Both the position numbers and the translations under genes were made by a program. Positions 55,248 through 64,000 of a DNA stretch of 64,000 nucleotides are shown one piece after another (position 1 is the stretch's first letter; the number at the start of each line of letters is the position of its first letter). The stretch is from Moniliella sp. 'wahieum' (Eukaryota; Basidiomycota; Moniliellomycetes; Moniliellales; Moniliellaceae): the NCBI GenBank assembly GCA_003971905.1, contig RSEE01000025.1, forward strand, positions 682,001 through 746,000, in the 5' to 3' direction. Below the pieces are notes generated by a model that worked only from the letters and a program-made list of their open reading frames with translations, had not been told where the DNA came from and searched no databases.

Positions 55248-56920
55248 ATGGTCCACATTGCGGCTGAACCACTACCAAACTCCACCGGCTTGAGGGCGAC
55301 GCCCAGCCACAGGACATGGAAAAAGCTCCATTTGATGAGCCCCAGGCACACCAACCGACACATGCTCTTCCAAAGGAGACCTGGATATGACCTACGAGAA
55401 CGAGGACGAACTGACGCCCAAGAACGGGGGGGTTCTGCGGATCAAGTGCTGTGCATTCATGGCCATTATCCCTGGTCTGAGCTTCTCACTCCAGTTCATG
55501 GACAAGTCATGCGTTGCTGCAGCCTCGGTTATGGGCATGCGCAAGGATCTGCATATGGTTGGCGACAAATATTCCTGGACCGCTTCCAGTTACTTCATTG
55601 GCTACATGGTGTGCAACATTCCATTTGCCCTGTTTTTGCTTCAGAAGGCGGGTCCTCGCTGGAACGGCGTATCGCTGCTATGCTGGGGCATTGTTGTCGC
55701 CTGCAGCGCTGGCGCTCAAAGTTTTGGTGGGTTCATTGCGTGCCGTGTTTTGCTGGGTATGATGGAGAGCGTGTGCGAACCAACGATTACCGTCATGACC
55801 CACCAGTGGACGCCTCCCGACGAACACTTCGCTTGGATTGAAACCTGGTTCTCATGGAATGGTTTGTTGGCATCTTCCTCAACGCGGTCGGTTACGGATT
55901 GTACAGAGGACAGGTACACCATGAGTACACCATGGCCGGATGGCGAATCCTTTTCCTCATCTTGGGCTTGATCAGCATGCTCGCGGCGCTCGTGTATATC
56001 TTTGTGTACGTTGAGATCCTTTGCAAAATAACCCTCTCAGATTTCGAAGAGTGTTTTTTGGTACCTTCTTCAATACTAACCTTACAACACACTTCTCAGG
56101 GTTCCCAACAGTCCGCAAGACGCTTGGTTCCTCAACGAGAAGGAAAAGCGAGCGATGCGCAAGACCGATGTCGGTGAGAAGCACAAGTTTAAGCGTACGG
56201 ACATTGAATGGTACCAGATTAAAGAATCCCTGACCACGGATCTGCACAAAACCATCTTTTTGTTCCTGGCCATTTTCTGCAACTCGTTGAATGGTGGTGC
56301 GGTCAACACCTTCATCTCTCTCATCATCAAAACGTTTGTCGTGCAGGGCAATCGCCACTTGACGAACTTGCAGGCCAACGAACGCTCGCTGCTCTATGGA
56401 ATGATCCCTAGTGCGATCAAGGCTGCTGGGTGCGCGATCATTGCGGTGTTGGCACTTAATGGCTTCATGAAACGCTACCGTTTCTTCTATATCCTCATCT
56501 TCTGCCCTTCACGTTGCGGCTGCGTTTATGCTCACGTACGGCACTCACAATAAGAAAAGGCGGGTTCGAGCAGTGCCAATGTTTCTCTGGCTGGTACGTC
56601 ACAACTTTTCGCTCGAAGTCGCCCACGGCGGCATCATCTCTTTGGTCGCTTCCAACACCCAGGGCCGCACCAAGAAAATCCTTTGTCAACGGCGTCACGC
56701 TCCTGGCATTTGGCCTGGGCAACGTGCTGGGACCCAAGTGATCTTCAAGGCGTCCAAGCTCAAGAGCGGGCATTGGGGAGCAGGCCAAGCAGCTAATGCT
56801 GCCCTCTCTGTAGTCTCGTTTGCGGTCCTGGTCTTCCTCTACATCTCGTATGTAGTGTGGAACAAGATTCGTGACAAGAAGAACGAAAAGTTGCCCGAGG
56901 GCGCTGACCCGACCTTTTGA
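55248..56920 (+). CDS. MFS anion:cation symporter (allantoate-permease type)
   Basis: A plasma-membrane carrier of the family containing Dal5 and Tna1, which import carboxylates such as allantoate or nicotinate with protons. The start at 55248 follows a leader intron (55166-55246, GTAAGT...CAG) by one base and gives MVHIAAEPLPNSTGL, then EKAPFDEPQAHQ. Membrane segments follow: MDKSCVAAASVMGMRKDL (loop typical of the family), SYFIGYMVCNIPFALFLL, FIACRVLLGMMESVCEPTIT (the G-x-x-E motif in segment 4), GWRILFLILGLISMLAAL, then an intron (56006-56099, GTACGT...CAG) and VPNSPQDAWFLNEKEKRAM, the usual central loop. The second half contains FLFLAIFCNSLNGGAVNTFI, LLAFGLGNVLGPKVI and SFAVLVFLYISYVVW. 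About four frame changes are needed (near 55295, 55385, 55865 and 56510-56570). Substrate unknown. Confidence 0.82.
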
Positions 56921-57582
56921 CCGACGGTGAAAACCCGAGTTCCGCTACCACCTCTAAGACCTAAGCCTTTGTGTTCTTCTCATCATCGCTTCACATCCGA
57001 TTGGCTGTGGTGTTACTTTATTTTGTGCTGGGAAAAAGGTTGGTGAGCACAGCTGTTTAACCTCTGCCCTCGATACTCTACTAACTACTTCTACTACTAT
57101 CACTACCACTATCCCTGCTGTGAAAAGTTTTGGCAATGACACTGTATAGGTTGTTGGCGAAGAGAACGCGAGCAGTCTTAATTGCTTTAATAGTTGTGTG
57201 AAACCTAGTGGAGAGGTCCTCGGCAGCTTTCCTACGGTTCGATCCGTTTGCGCTAACACCTGCACTACTCTAAAACCGCGTGCTAACCATAACCACCTCT
57301 TCGCAGTGCACATAAATGAGATTCCACAAGAACGTATCGACCTGGGCCTGAAGTATACAGAAAAGATGCGAAGGAAAAAGAGTATTGAGGAGAACTACTT
57401 AGTAGCCATGTTGCACTGCTGCCCGCCCACCAGCCTGGGCTGGAACCTAATCGTGCTGTTGCTCAAAGAAAGCGACGCGAGCGGCCAAACCAGAGCCTTG
57501 CCGCTTCTTCTCCACGCCTTCTTGTCCGTCGGGGGACGTTGGGGCGAGGCGAGGCGCGAGGGGCTGCGCCGGGCCCAGGGGC
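56921..57582. other. Convergent intergenic region
   Basis: Between the 3' ends of the MFS gene (+) and the coiled-coil gene (-). No gene seen. Confidence 0.4.
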
Positions 57583-60500
57583 TTACGACGCGGGGGGCAC
57601 CAGCACCTTGGCTTGCCTGAGCAGATCGGGGAGGGGGCGACGTGGTCTCCCACCTAATGTGGGACGTTGGCGCCGGCGCCGACGCGCGCAGCGCAGGCCG
57701 ACCCTGCATCCCTTGCATCCCAGGAAGGGCTCGTCCAAACTTAGGTGGCGCAGCAGGCTGCACGTCGGCCGCGGCGAGGACGAGGCGGCATCCGAAGCGG
57801 TCAGGGAAGGTTTCTTGTTCAGGTTGAGCGGTGTCACTGCCCCAGTCCGGCCTACTGCACCCCGATCCCGCTCTGCCACCGGAGAGGAAATGGGCTGAGA
57901 CCCAGGCCGAGGCGAGTGCGGCGCTACCCCAACTCTTCCGCCAGATCCGCTTCGATCGACCAATCGTCCGGGACGTCGAGAGGACTCGTGCTTGGTCCGC
58001 CGCGCAGGGCCGGGTCCGAATGGCCTTGCGGAGCAGTAGGGGCGCTGATAGGAGCAGCTTGGGCATAGGCTGGGTGACCACGAGGTCCACCAGTTGTCCT
58101 TGGTACCTTCTTGCTCGTCTCGCTCTCCGCAGAGTACTCGCTTGCCCCATCCGTGAGAGCGGCAAGGGAGAAGGACAGTTCAGCTTCCTTTGAAGGATCG
58201 TGTTGAGGAGCGCCTTGGAGCACCGCCTCCGCCTCCAATTGTGAGAGCGTGCGCGCCTCGGCCAACGCATTCCGCAAAAGTGCAGATGCACTTTGGTCTT
58301 CTTCCTCCTCTGGCGCAGGAGGCTGCAGCTGCCTCCCGTCCTTCTCGGGGGGTGCGCCACGATCCTCAGCAGCGGCAGCCGCAGCGGCGCTGGCAGCCGC
58401 ACCAAGCCGCCGGGGGGGCAACGGCCGGCCCATAGATGGCTGGGGAGGAAGAGGCGAGGCCGTGCGGGACGGGTAGTCGCGTCGTGGGGTAGTGTGCGCC
58501 GTCGTCGGGGCCGAGACAGCAAGCGGGATAGAGCTGAGTACAGGCGTGCCCGGCGCCGGCGCGCCGAGTGCACTCGTAAACCTGGGACGACCCGTCGGGC
58601 TTACGCTTACAGCGTCCGACGAAGGCTGAACTGGGTTGCCGGGTCTGCAGGCTGGGGCGTTTCCGGTTCCGTACGGGCGGGGTAGGGCGATGCTCGGCCC
58701 GCCAGGTTGATCTCCCTCGCTGGGCCAGCAGGATTGGTGGGGACATGCACTTTGAGCGGTGTGACAGGCGGTATGTCGGCAGGGGCGGATCCGCGCCGGT
58801 TCGTGGCTAGACGAATGTCTTCCAACGCAGCACGGGCAGCAGTAAGTTCTTCGGTAGCACGTCCCAGTTGGCCAATCTCATGTTTCATCAGCCGTGTCAT
58901 CTGTTCCACCCACATGTCCATCTCGGCGCTGCCGGTAGTCGAGACGCTGGTCCCACTGGCTTCGGACCGGAAAGTGTCCGTACCACGTTTGCGCCCAGCG
59001 GCGGCAAATGACATTTGCGCATCCTTCTCCACGTCCACCACCCGCATCTTCAGCTCGCGTAGCAGCGGGACAGCGTACCTCTCAAATCGGTAGAAACGGG
59101 CCATCATATCGTCCAGCGCTTGGGGAGGTGCGGATCTTGCCAGCCTGCTACGTGGGGCAACGGCCCGGAGCCAGGAGTCAAACCGGACCCTTGCGCTGGG
59201 TTGGCGCGCGCTTCGGTGGCCGTCGTAGCTGATGGTGCTGCTGAGAGAGGGCGGGAATGCGCAGCGCCACCAGCAGGAGGCGGATGGGCAGTTGACTTGC
59301 TTTCTGCCGAGACTACCCGCCCCGGTGACGGCGGCACTGGAGTCAAGCTCCGCATTGCTTGGCCTTGTTGTTCGTGCGGAGCGGGCAGAGGCGTCGTGGC
59401 ACGGTAGGCCGGGCCCGTGGGCGTGGTCGGGATGTGGTCCTTGAACGGAGAGGGGGAACGCGACGCAAGAGGAGGAGGGGTAGACTCTCTCTGCACCTGA
59501 GTGGGGGCAGGCACAAAGGCTGGACCCTCCTCGGCATGGGAAACCCAACTTTCCTCGGCCGTACGGTCACCCTCCTCAGACCACTCGCCCTGGTCCACCT
59601 CGCCATGCCCGACGCGCTGGGACTTGACGTGCTGCAGACCAGAGGAGGATTGGACGTGGACAGGCGATTGGGAGACACGCGCAACTCGTTCCCCATTGGT
59701 ACCTAGGTGTTGTTCCAGGCGAGACAGGGGCCTGAGACTCCTCCACATTCGGACCGGGGGGTTTCCAGCATTCCCACCCCAGAGTGTTTTCCACGCGCCG
59801 GCCAATTGCGCCGCGGGGCTCCGCACCCGGCCGGTCACATCCGCATCGGCGGTGCTGACACTTCCTAGCGTCGTTTCACTCACATCATCCGCTTGCATCG
59901 GCCAACCGGGGGGCTCGCGTGGAACTGGAGTATGAGCAGGTGCAGGCGCAGGCGTAGGCGCAGACCGAGTGGCACTGGGGAGGGGCAAGGGCTGGTCCTC
60001 GAGCGCGTACCGGGCGATCCTTTGTTCGGGTGAACTGGGTGGCCGGTCCTGGAGAATGTAGCGCGTCTGCCCGTCCCCTTCGGACGATGGCGTGGGAGCG
60101 GGGAGGGTATCGGTGCGGGCGCAGGAGATGGGGCTGGGGCTGGCGCAAAAGCGAGGGGGCGGTGGGGTGAGACGGGCGAGAAGGAGGGCCCGGGGGCAGA
60201 GGGAAGAGGCCGGCGTGCGGGGGAGGGGCTGCGAGCGCGGGCGGCAGCACGGGCAGCAAAGATGGACGTGGGAGCCGGGTGGGGGGGAGGTTGCGGGGAG
60301 GGTGCTTCTGCGCGCGACCAGGGGCGGGGGGGCACGTCGTGCCCGGCTGGTGTGGTGGGACGGCTGCCCATCGGGCGAGCGGCGATGGGGGACGGGGGCT
60401 GGGCGGCGGCGGCCATGGCGGGGGATGCGCACGAGGTGGTCGATTGCAACGGCAATGGCGAGGGAGCGCGCGAGGGCGAAGGTGAGGGTGAAGGTGAGGG

Positions 60501-61071
60501 CGAAGGCGAGGGCGTTTTGCGTTTGAACGCATTGGCCTGGATGGAGGGGCGGGGCGAGTGGGACATGCGTGGCGACGGCGAGCGTGGCGAGGCAGCTGAA
60601 GGCGTTGGGGTCGGGGACGGGACGCGGGCACGGGCGCGGGCGCAGGCGCGCGAGGAGACGAGAAGCCGTACCCTGTCCCACCCCCAGGGCCGCCAGGGGG
60701 CACACCCAATGCCGATCCGTAGCCAATGCCGCCACCGGGCCCGCCCAGGGGCACAGCCAAGGCGGCGCCGGGCGAGGGCGAAGGGGCGCACGCACGCCAC
60801 CGGGGTCGCGCACGACGCTCTTGACGACGAAGCTGCCCTGGGAGGTGGCGGAGGCGTTGGACGCGCGGCGGGAGCGGGGCTTGAGGCTGCCGAGGAAGCT
60901 GCGGACGCTGCGGCCGGAGCGGGCACTGACGGCGCTGAGGGCGCTGCGGGCGCTGCGGCCGGAGCGGATGGAGGCGCGGTCGGACTCGGAGTCGTCGTCG
61001 TCGGAGGCGTTGGGGGACGCGCGGTGGAGGAAGGCGCTGAGGCGGCGGCGGCGGTCGCGGGGACGGTCCAT
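57583..61071 (-). CDS. Large Ser/Pro-rich protein with a coiled coil, function unknown
   Basis: The start at 61071 gives MDRPRDRRRRLSAFLHRASP, then an Asp/Ser stretch and Arg-Ser repeats (RSGRSARSALSAVSARSGRS), followed by VRSFLGSLKPRSRR and GSFVVKSVV. A long Pro/Ser/Ala-rich region runs through about 59100, including ETTLGSVSTADADV and AAQLAGAWKTLWGGN. A more ordered part lies at 58750-59130: LDDMMARFYRFERYAVPLL, RELKMRVVDVEKDAQMS and MDMWVEQMTRLMKHEIGQL, a clear coiled coil. The C-terminal part has LRNALAEARTLSQLEAEAV and DDWSIEADLAEELG, ending in RQAKVLVPPAS. At least five frame changes are needed, so exact length is unsure (about 1,100 residues). I do not recognise the family; phosphoregulated scaffold proteins look like this, but that is inference. 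Confidence 0.6.
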
Positions 61072-61788
61072 CGGGGAGGCAGGGGGAGTGGTGGTGGTGG
61101 TGGTGGTGGTGGTGGTGGTGGTGGTGGTTAGGGTCTGCGTCCCAAGTGACACGCGCGGCGCAGGTGCCAGACACTGGCGCCGTGCGGCCGGTGGTTGGTC
61201 CAGCTTCTACCAGCGCTCCTTGCAGCGCAGGAGCATCACCCATCATGCATCATGCATCATGCATGGTCAGCCTCCCCAGCAGTGCTTGGCGACTGGGTTC
61301 GAATCCGAGGGTGGCCATTTGTTTTGGGGACACATGTGATGTGAGAGCCGTGCGACACGTGGCAGGTGATGATGATTACCGCCTCGGCACGTCAGCGTCA
61401 GCGTCAGCTAGCTGGTCGACTCATCGATCGTCTCTGTCTGGATGGTCGATGGCCCATCGTAACGTGAATATTGAATGTTCAATCGCTGCGCCGTGTCCGC
61501 GTGTCCGCCGTGCTCCGCCGCGCACGGGCCGCTGCTTCTTCTCCGCTATCACGAATGGAGCAATGCTTAAGCGCCTTAAGCACTTTATCCGTCCGGAGCA
61601 CATCTCATCCATGCCCGATAACCGGTAACCGATAACCAGTCACGCCACAGCCGCCCGAGTGTCATCGTCATCGTCATCGTCATCGTCTTCGTCTTCGTCA
61701 GCGTCACCGAGCACGCAGACGCAGACGGAGCTCGCCCCTCCCCTCCCCTCCCCTCCCCCACCCCACCATCCCCCGCTGCGTCTGCGCC
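61072..61788. other. Divergent promoter region with microsatellites
   Basis: Shared upstream region of the coiled-coil gene (-) and the PLP enzyme gene (+). A GGT run of 13 units (about 61090-61128), ATGCATCATGCATC words at 61244-61264, a CATCGT run at 61662-61690, and CCCCT repeats at 61737-61765. Confidence 0.55.
61090..61128 (+). repeat. GGT trinucleotide microsatellite
   Basis: Thirteen GGT units lie just ahead of the coiled-coil gene's ATG, in its likely 5' leader (ACC on that strand). Confidence 0.85.
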
Positions 61789-63185
61789 ATGCCGCTGCCC
61801 CCACCCGCCCTCGCCACCGCCCTCATCCACGTCGATGACCCCGCCCACCCTCCTACGGCCAGGGCCGCACCAACACGCTCGGCGCAACGCGCCCATTGCG
61901 CCCAGCCTCGTCACCTCCACCACCTTCCGTGCCCCCCGCCAGCCACCGACCTGTCCGACCGCCTGCAGAAGCTCGAGATCGATTGGCAGGCCAACGAGCT
62001 TGACGTGTACAGCCGCTGGGACAGCGAGACGCGTCACCGTGCTGAACTGGTGCTGGGTGCACTCCATGGCGAGGGTGCCCAGACGCTGCTCTATGGCTCG
62101 GGCTTGGCCGCTGCCGCCGCTGCCATCACCCACCTTTTCCCCCTCGGTCGTCGCCATTCGCAAGGGGTATCCGGGCGTGCATGGCGCGCTCAAAGCGTAC
62201 GCGCGCGGTCGCAAGCTCACCATTCTCGACCTCGATGATCCCTATCCCACCGTGCCTGTTGACGACCAAGAGCCCATCCCTGGTTCGGACCAGCGGCGCG
62301 GCGGCCTGCTCGTCTGGCTCGAGTGCCCGCTCAACCCTACAGGCGAGGCACGCGATATCCAGCACTACGCCGACCGAGCCCATGCAGTAGGCGGATTCCT
62401 CGTTGTCGACTCGACGTTTGCCCCGCCGCCGCTGCAAAACCCGTTTGCCCAAGCGGCCGACTTGGTGGTACGTTCGTCTCCCCTCTTGCTTTGCTTTTCC
62501 TATTTCGCGTACGCACCCCATCCCAGCGATCTGACCCCCACCCACCCCATGTAGATGCACAGTGGAACGAAGTACTTGGGTGGCCACTCGGACTCCTCGC
62601 TGGGGTTTCGTCACGCGCTCCAAGGCCGTGTGGAACACGCTGTTTGAAGATCGAATCCACCAAGGTGGCGTACCGGGCAACCTGGAGTCGTTCCTGCTGC
62701 TCCGATCGTTGCGTACGCTTCCGCTGCGTGTGGAGCGACAGGCATCTTCGGCGCTCGCGCTGGCTACTTGGCTGCAGTCTGACTGTGCAGGGCGAGGCGG
62801 CGCTCGACCCGCAAGACGCGGCCTTGGGCAAGGGCAAAGTGGTGGACTGGTGTGGCACCCGTCGTTGCAGCCCTGGACCGAGACGCATACCCCCTTTGGA
62901 CGTCAACTCGAGTCGGTCGGATTTGATCCCCGTACCCAGATGCACGGCGGCTTTTCACCTGCTTCTCTCTTCCACCTGGCCCAGACCCACGTCGCAACCC
63001 ACCTCGCCCACAACCCGCTACTTATCCCGGCCACCTCGTTGGGCGGCGTAGAGTCGTTGCTGGAACAGCGCATTGTCGTTAACCCCGACGAAGACCCGGG
63101 CGTGGTGCGTGTCTCGGTCGGGTTGGAGAGTGTGGAGGATCTCAAGGCCGACTTGCGCACCGCATTTCTCACTTTGCTCCAGTAA
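61789..63185 (+). CDS. Cys/Met-metabolism PLP enzyme (cystathionine gamma-synthase-like)
   Basis: A PLP-dependent transsulfuration-type enzyme. The start at 61789 gives MPLPPPALATALIHVDDPAH; DVYSRWDSETRHRAELVL is the family's Y-S-R-(x)n segment that touches PLP phosphate. LLYGSGLAAAAAAITHLF is the cofactor glycine/Ser loop, WLECPLNPTGEARDI carries the substrate Asn-Pro-x-G, VDSTFAPPPLQNPFAQAAD holds the Asp binding the PLP ring, and MHSGTKYLGGHSDSSLG after the intron (62468-62554, GTACGT...TAG) holds the Schiff-base Lys. The end RVSVGLESVEDLKADL is typical. Three or four frame changes are needed (near 61860, 62145, 62605 and about 62800). It could be Str2-like or the related YHR112C-like group; the sequence does not decide. 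The direction is convergent with the acyl-CoA oxidase. Confidence 0.83.
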
Positions 63186-63511
63186 CTAGTAATGCCCAAC
63201 CTAGTTGAACGTGACTCGGCTGGTTGCTTCCAGTTGCCTCCTCCTAGTACACTCTTGTGCCGGCACTGTTCCCCCCCACCTGGGTTGCGAGCAGCCTGCA
63301 CATTTGGCCAGTGGTTGGTTACAAACAAAGACGTCTATGGTGCACAAATCATCACTGTGGGTAGCTCGCTGGCTGGTTGGATAGTGGATTCGTTTATTCG
63401 TGTGGGCACATATGAGGGGAAAATATCGAAAACGCTTCGAAGTCGATAGAGAGAGGGTACATGTACATTGGACCAATGGGCCGGCAGGACGACGGGTACC
63501 CTGACGCCCTT
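63186..63511. other. Convergent 3' intergenic region
   Basis: Lies between two 3' ends. Nothing noted. Confidence 0.4.
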
Positions 63512-64000
63512 ACGCCTTCTTGGCTGCCTCGGCTTGCTCCTCCGCAATCTCTTGAATCTCATCATCAATCGCAATCTCCTCATCCAGGTCCTCCACTTGC
63601 AGGTTGGGGCGATGAATAAAGTCGGTAATGAGCTTCTTGTACGGGTGGGGCACGCCTTGTGGGTTGTTCCTGCGCACAAACGGAAGTACTACTCGGCATA
63701 GACATTGCCGTCGGCACGGCCGAAGGGCGAGTTGATAATGTGGTCCGACAACACAAAGCTGTCGTCAACGGCACTGCAAATCCACGCACCGTCTTGCACA
63801 GCGCTGACACACTCGCCTGGACCGTATCCAACTGCGTGGGCGCCAGCCAGCCCGAACGCAAAAGTGCGCCGCCTTCTCCTCCATCTGCCACAGACCGTAC
63901 AGCTCGCCACCGTCGTCAACGTCGCCCGCACCCCATCCTTGTCCGCAGACGGCGGCAGTTGCTTGATGGCATTGTGGAACTGACGGAAAATGTAGTTCGA
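63512..64000 (-). CDS. Peroxisomal acyl-CoA oxidase, C-terminal part
   Basis: Acyl-CoA oxidase performs the first, FAD-dependent step of peroxisomal beta-oxidation and yields hydrogen peroxide. Only the C-terminal ACOX domain is in the window; the gene runs off the right edge. Visible pieces in order: YIFRQFHNAIKQLPPSADKD, ASLYGLWQMEEKAAHF, LRSGWLAPTQLDTVQASVSA with LCKTV, LSDHIINSPFGRADGNVYAE, and NPQGVPHPYKKLITDFIHRP. DHxxNSxxGRxDGNVY is the family signature near the end. The protein ends in an acidic helix and AEAAKKA; no SKL-type peroxisomal signal is seen, as in many fungal oxidases that travel with partners. Three or so frame changes are needed (around 63680, 63765 and 63870). Confidence 0.75.

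Noticed and set aside
61072-61152. Upstream start adding a poly-Thr stretch to the coiled-coil protein
   Set aside because: It would begin at GTG; the GGT repeat fits better in the 5' leader.
61296-61306. GGTTCGAATCC, a tRNA T-loop-like sequence
   Set aside because: No matching acceptor stem, D arm or anticodon arm can be drawn upstream; the T stem also has a mismatch.

Overview
The window is nuclear DNA from a fungus, most likely a basidiomycete. The coding regions are GC-rich and carry short GT-AG introns of about 53-140 nt, with the donor GTACGT in roughly half of those I could place. The set includes a basidiomycete-style bZIP factor (basic region NKISARNFRERRKEY), YEATS, NOM1/Sgd1, IMP3 and Msp1 orthologues, and several secreted wall-active enzymes. 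I recognised no tRNA, rRNA or CRISPR. The species assignment is inference; the gene identities come from motifs read in the translations.

Layout. 0.8-2.1 kb: secreted endopolygalacturonase (GH28). 2.1-7.7 kb: gene-free and rich in short palindromic motifs. 7.7-9.3 kb: Ser/Pro-rich protein with two LD-like motifs. 10.7-13.6 kb: IMP3 (-), a small divergent gene (+) and a multi-pass membrane protein (-). 13.8-14.4 kb: small secreted basic protein. 15.1-19.6 kb: NOM1/Sgd1 followed by a mitochondrial ribosomal protein (+). 20.6-30.1 kb: four minus-strand genes (CCCH/DUF1771/Smr protein, SDR oxidoreductase, YEATS protein, bZIP factor). 30.1-30.5 kb: divergent promoter with an eight-copy TGACTAG array, leading into MSP1 (+). 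33.0-35.6 kb: GH79-like protein (-). 37.3-38.1 kb: possible GH12-like gene. 42.0-43.1 kb: secreted Kex2-site repeat precursor. 44.3-45.5 kb: GH128 glucanase. 46.5-47.5 kb: gag-like fossil. 49.1-53.0 kb: Gln-rich nuclear protein, possibly PNUTS-like. 55.2-56.9 kb: MFS anion transporter. 57.6-61.1 kb: Ser/Pro-rich coiled-coil protein (-). 61.8-63.2 kb: Cys/Met-metabolism PLP enzyme. 63.5 kb to the edge: C-terminus of an acyl-CoA oxidase (-).

Two themes stand out. Housekeeping genes (ribosome assembly, chromatin reading, outer-membrane quality control, peroxisomal oxidation) are interspersed with secreted proteins that act at the cell wall or host surface (GH28, GH79-like, GH128, the Kex2-site repeat precursor, possibly GH12). 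The most interesting single locus is the repeat precursor at 41957-43142: a signal peptide followed by about seven 32-40 residue His/Pro-rich units, each ending in a Lys-Arg cleavage site.

Caveat: nearly every long gene needs one or more one-base frame changes, often in C or G runs, to keep its conserved motifs in register. The simplest explanation is residual homopolymer error in a long-read assembly, so exon ends and starts should be read as approximate and single-residue oddities with caution.
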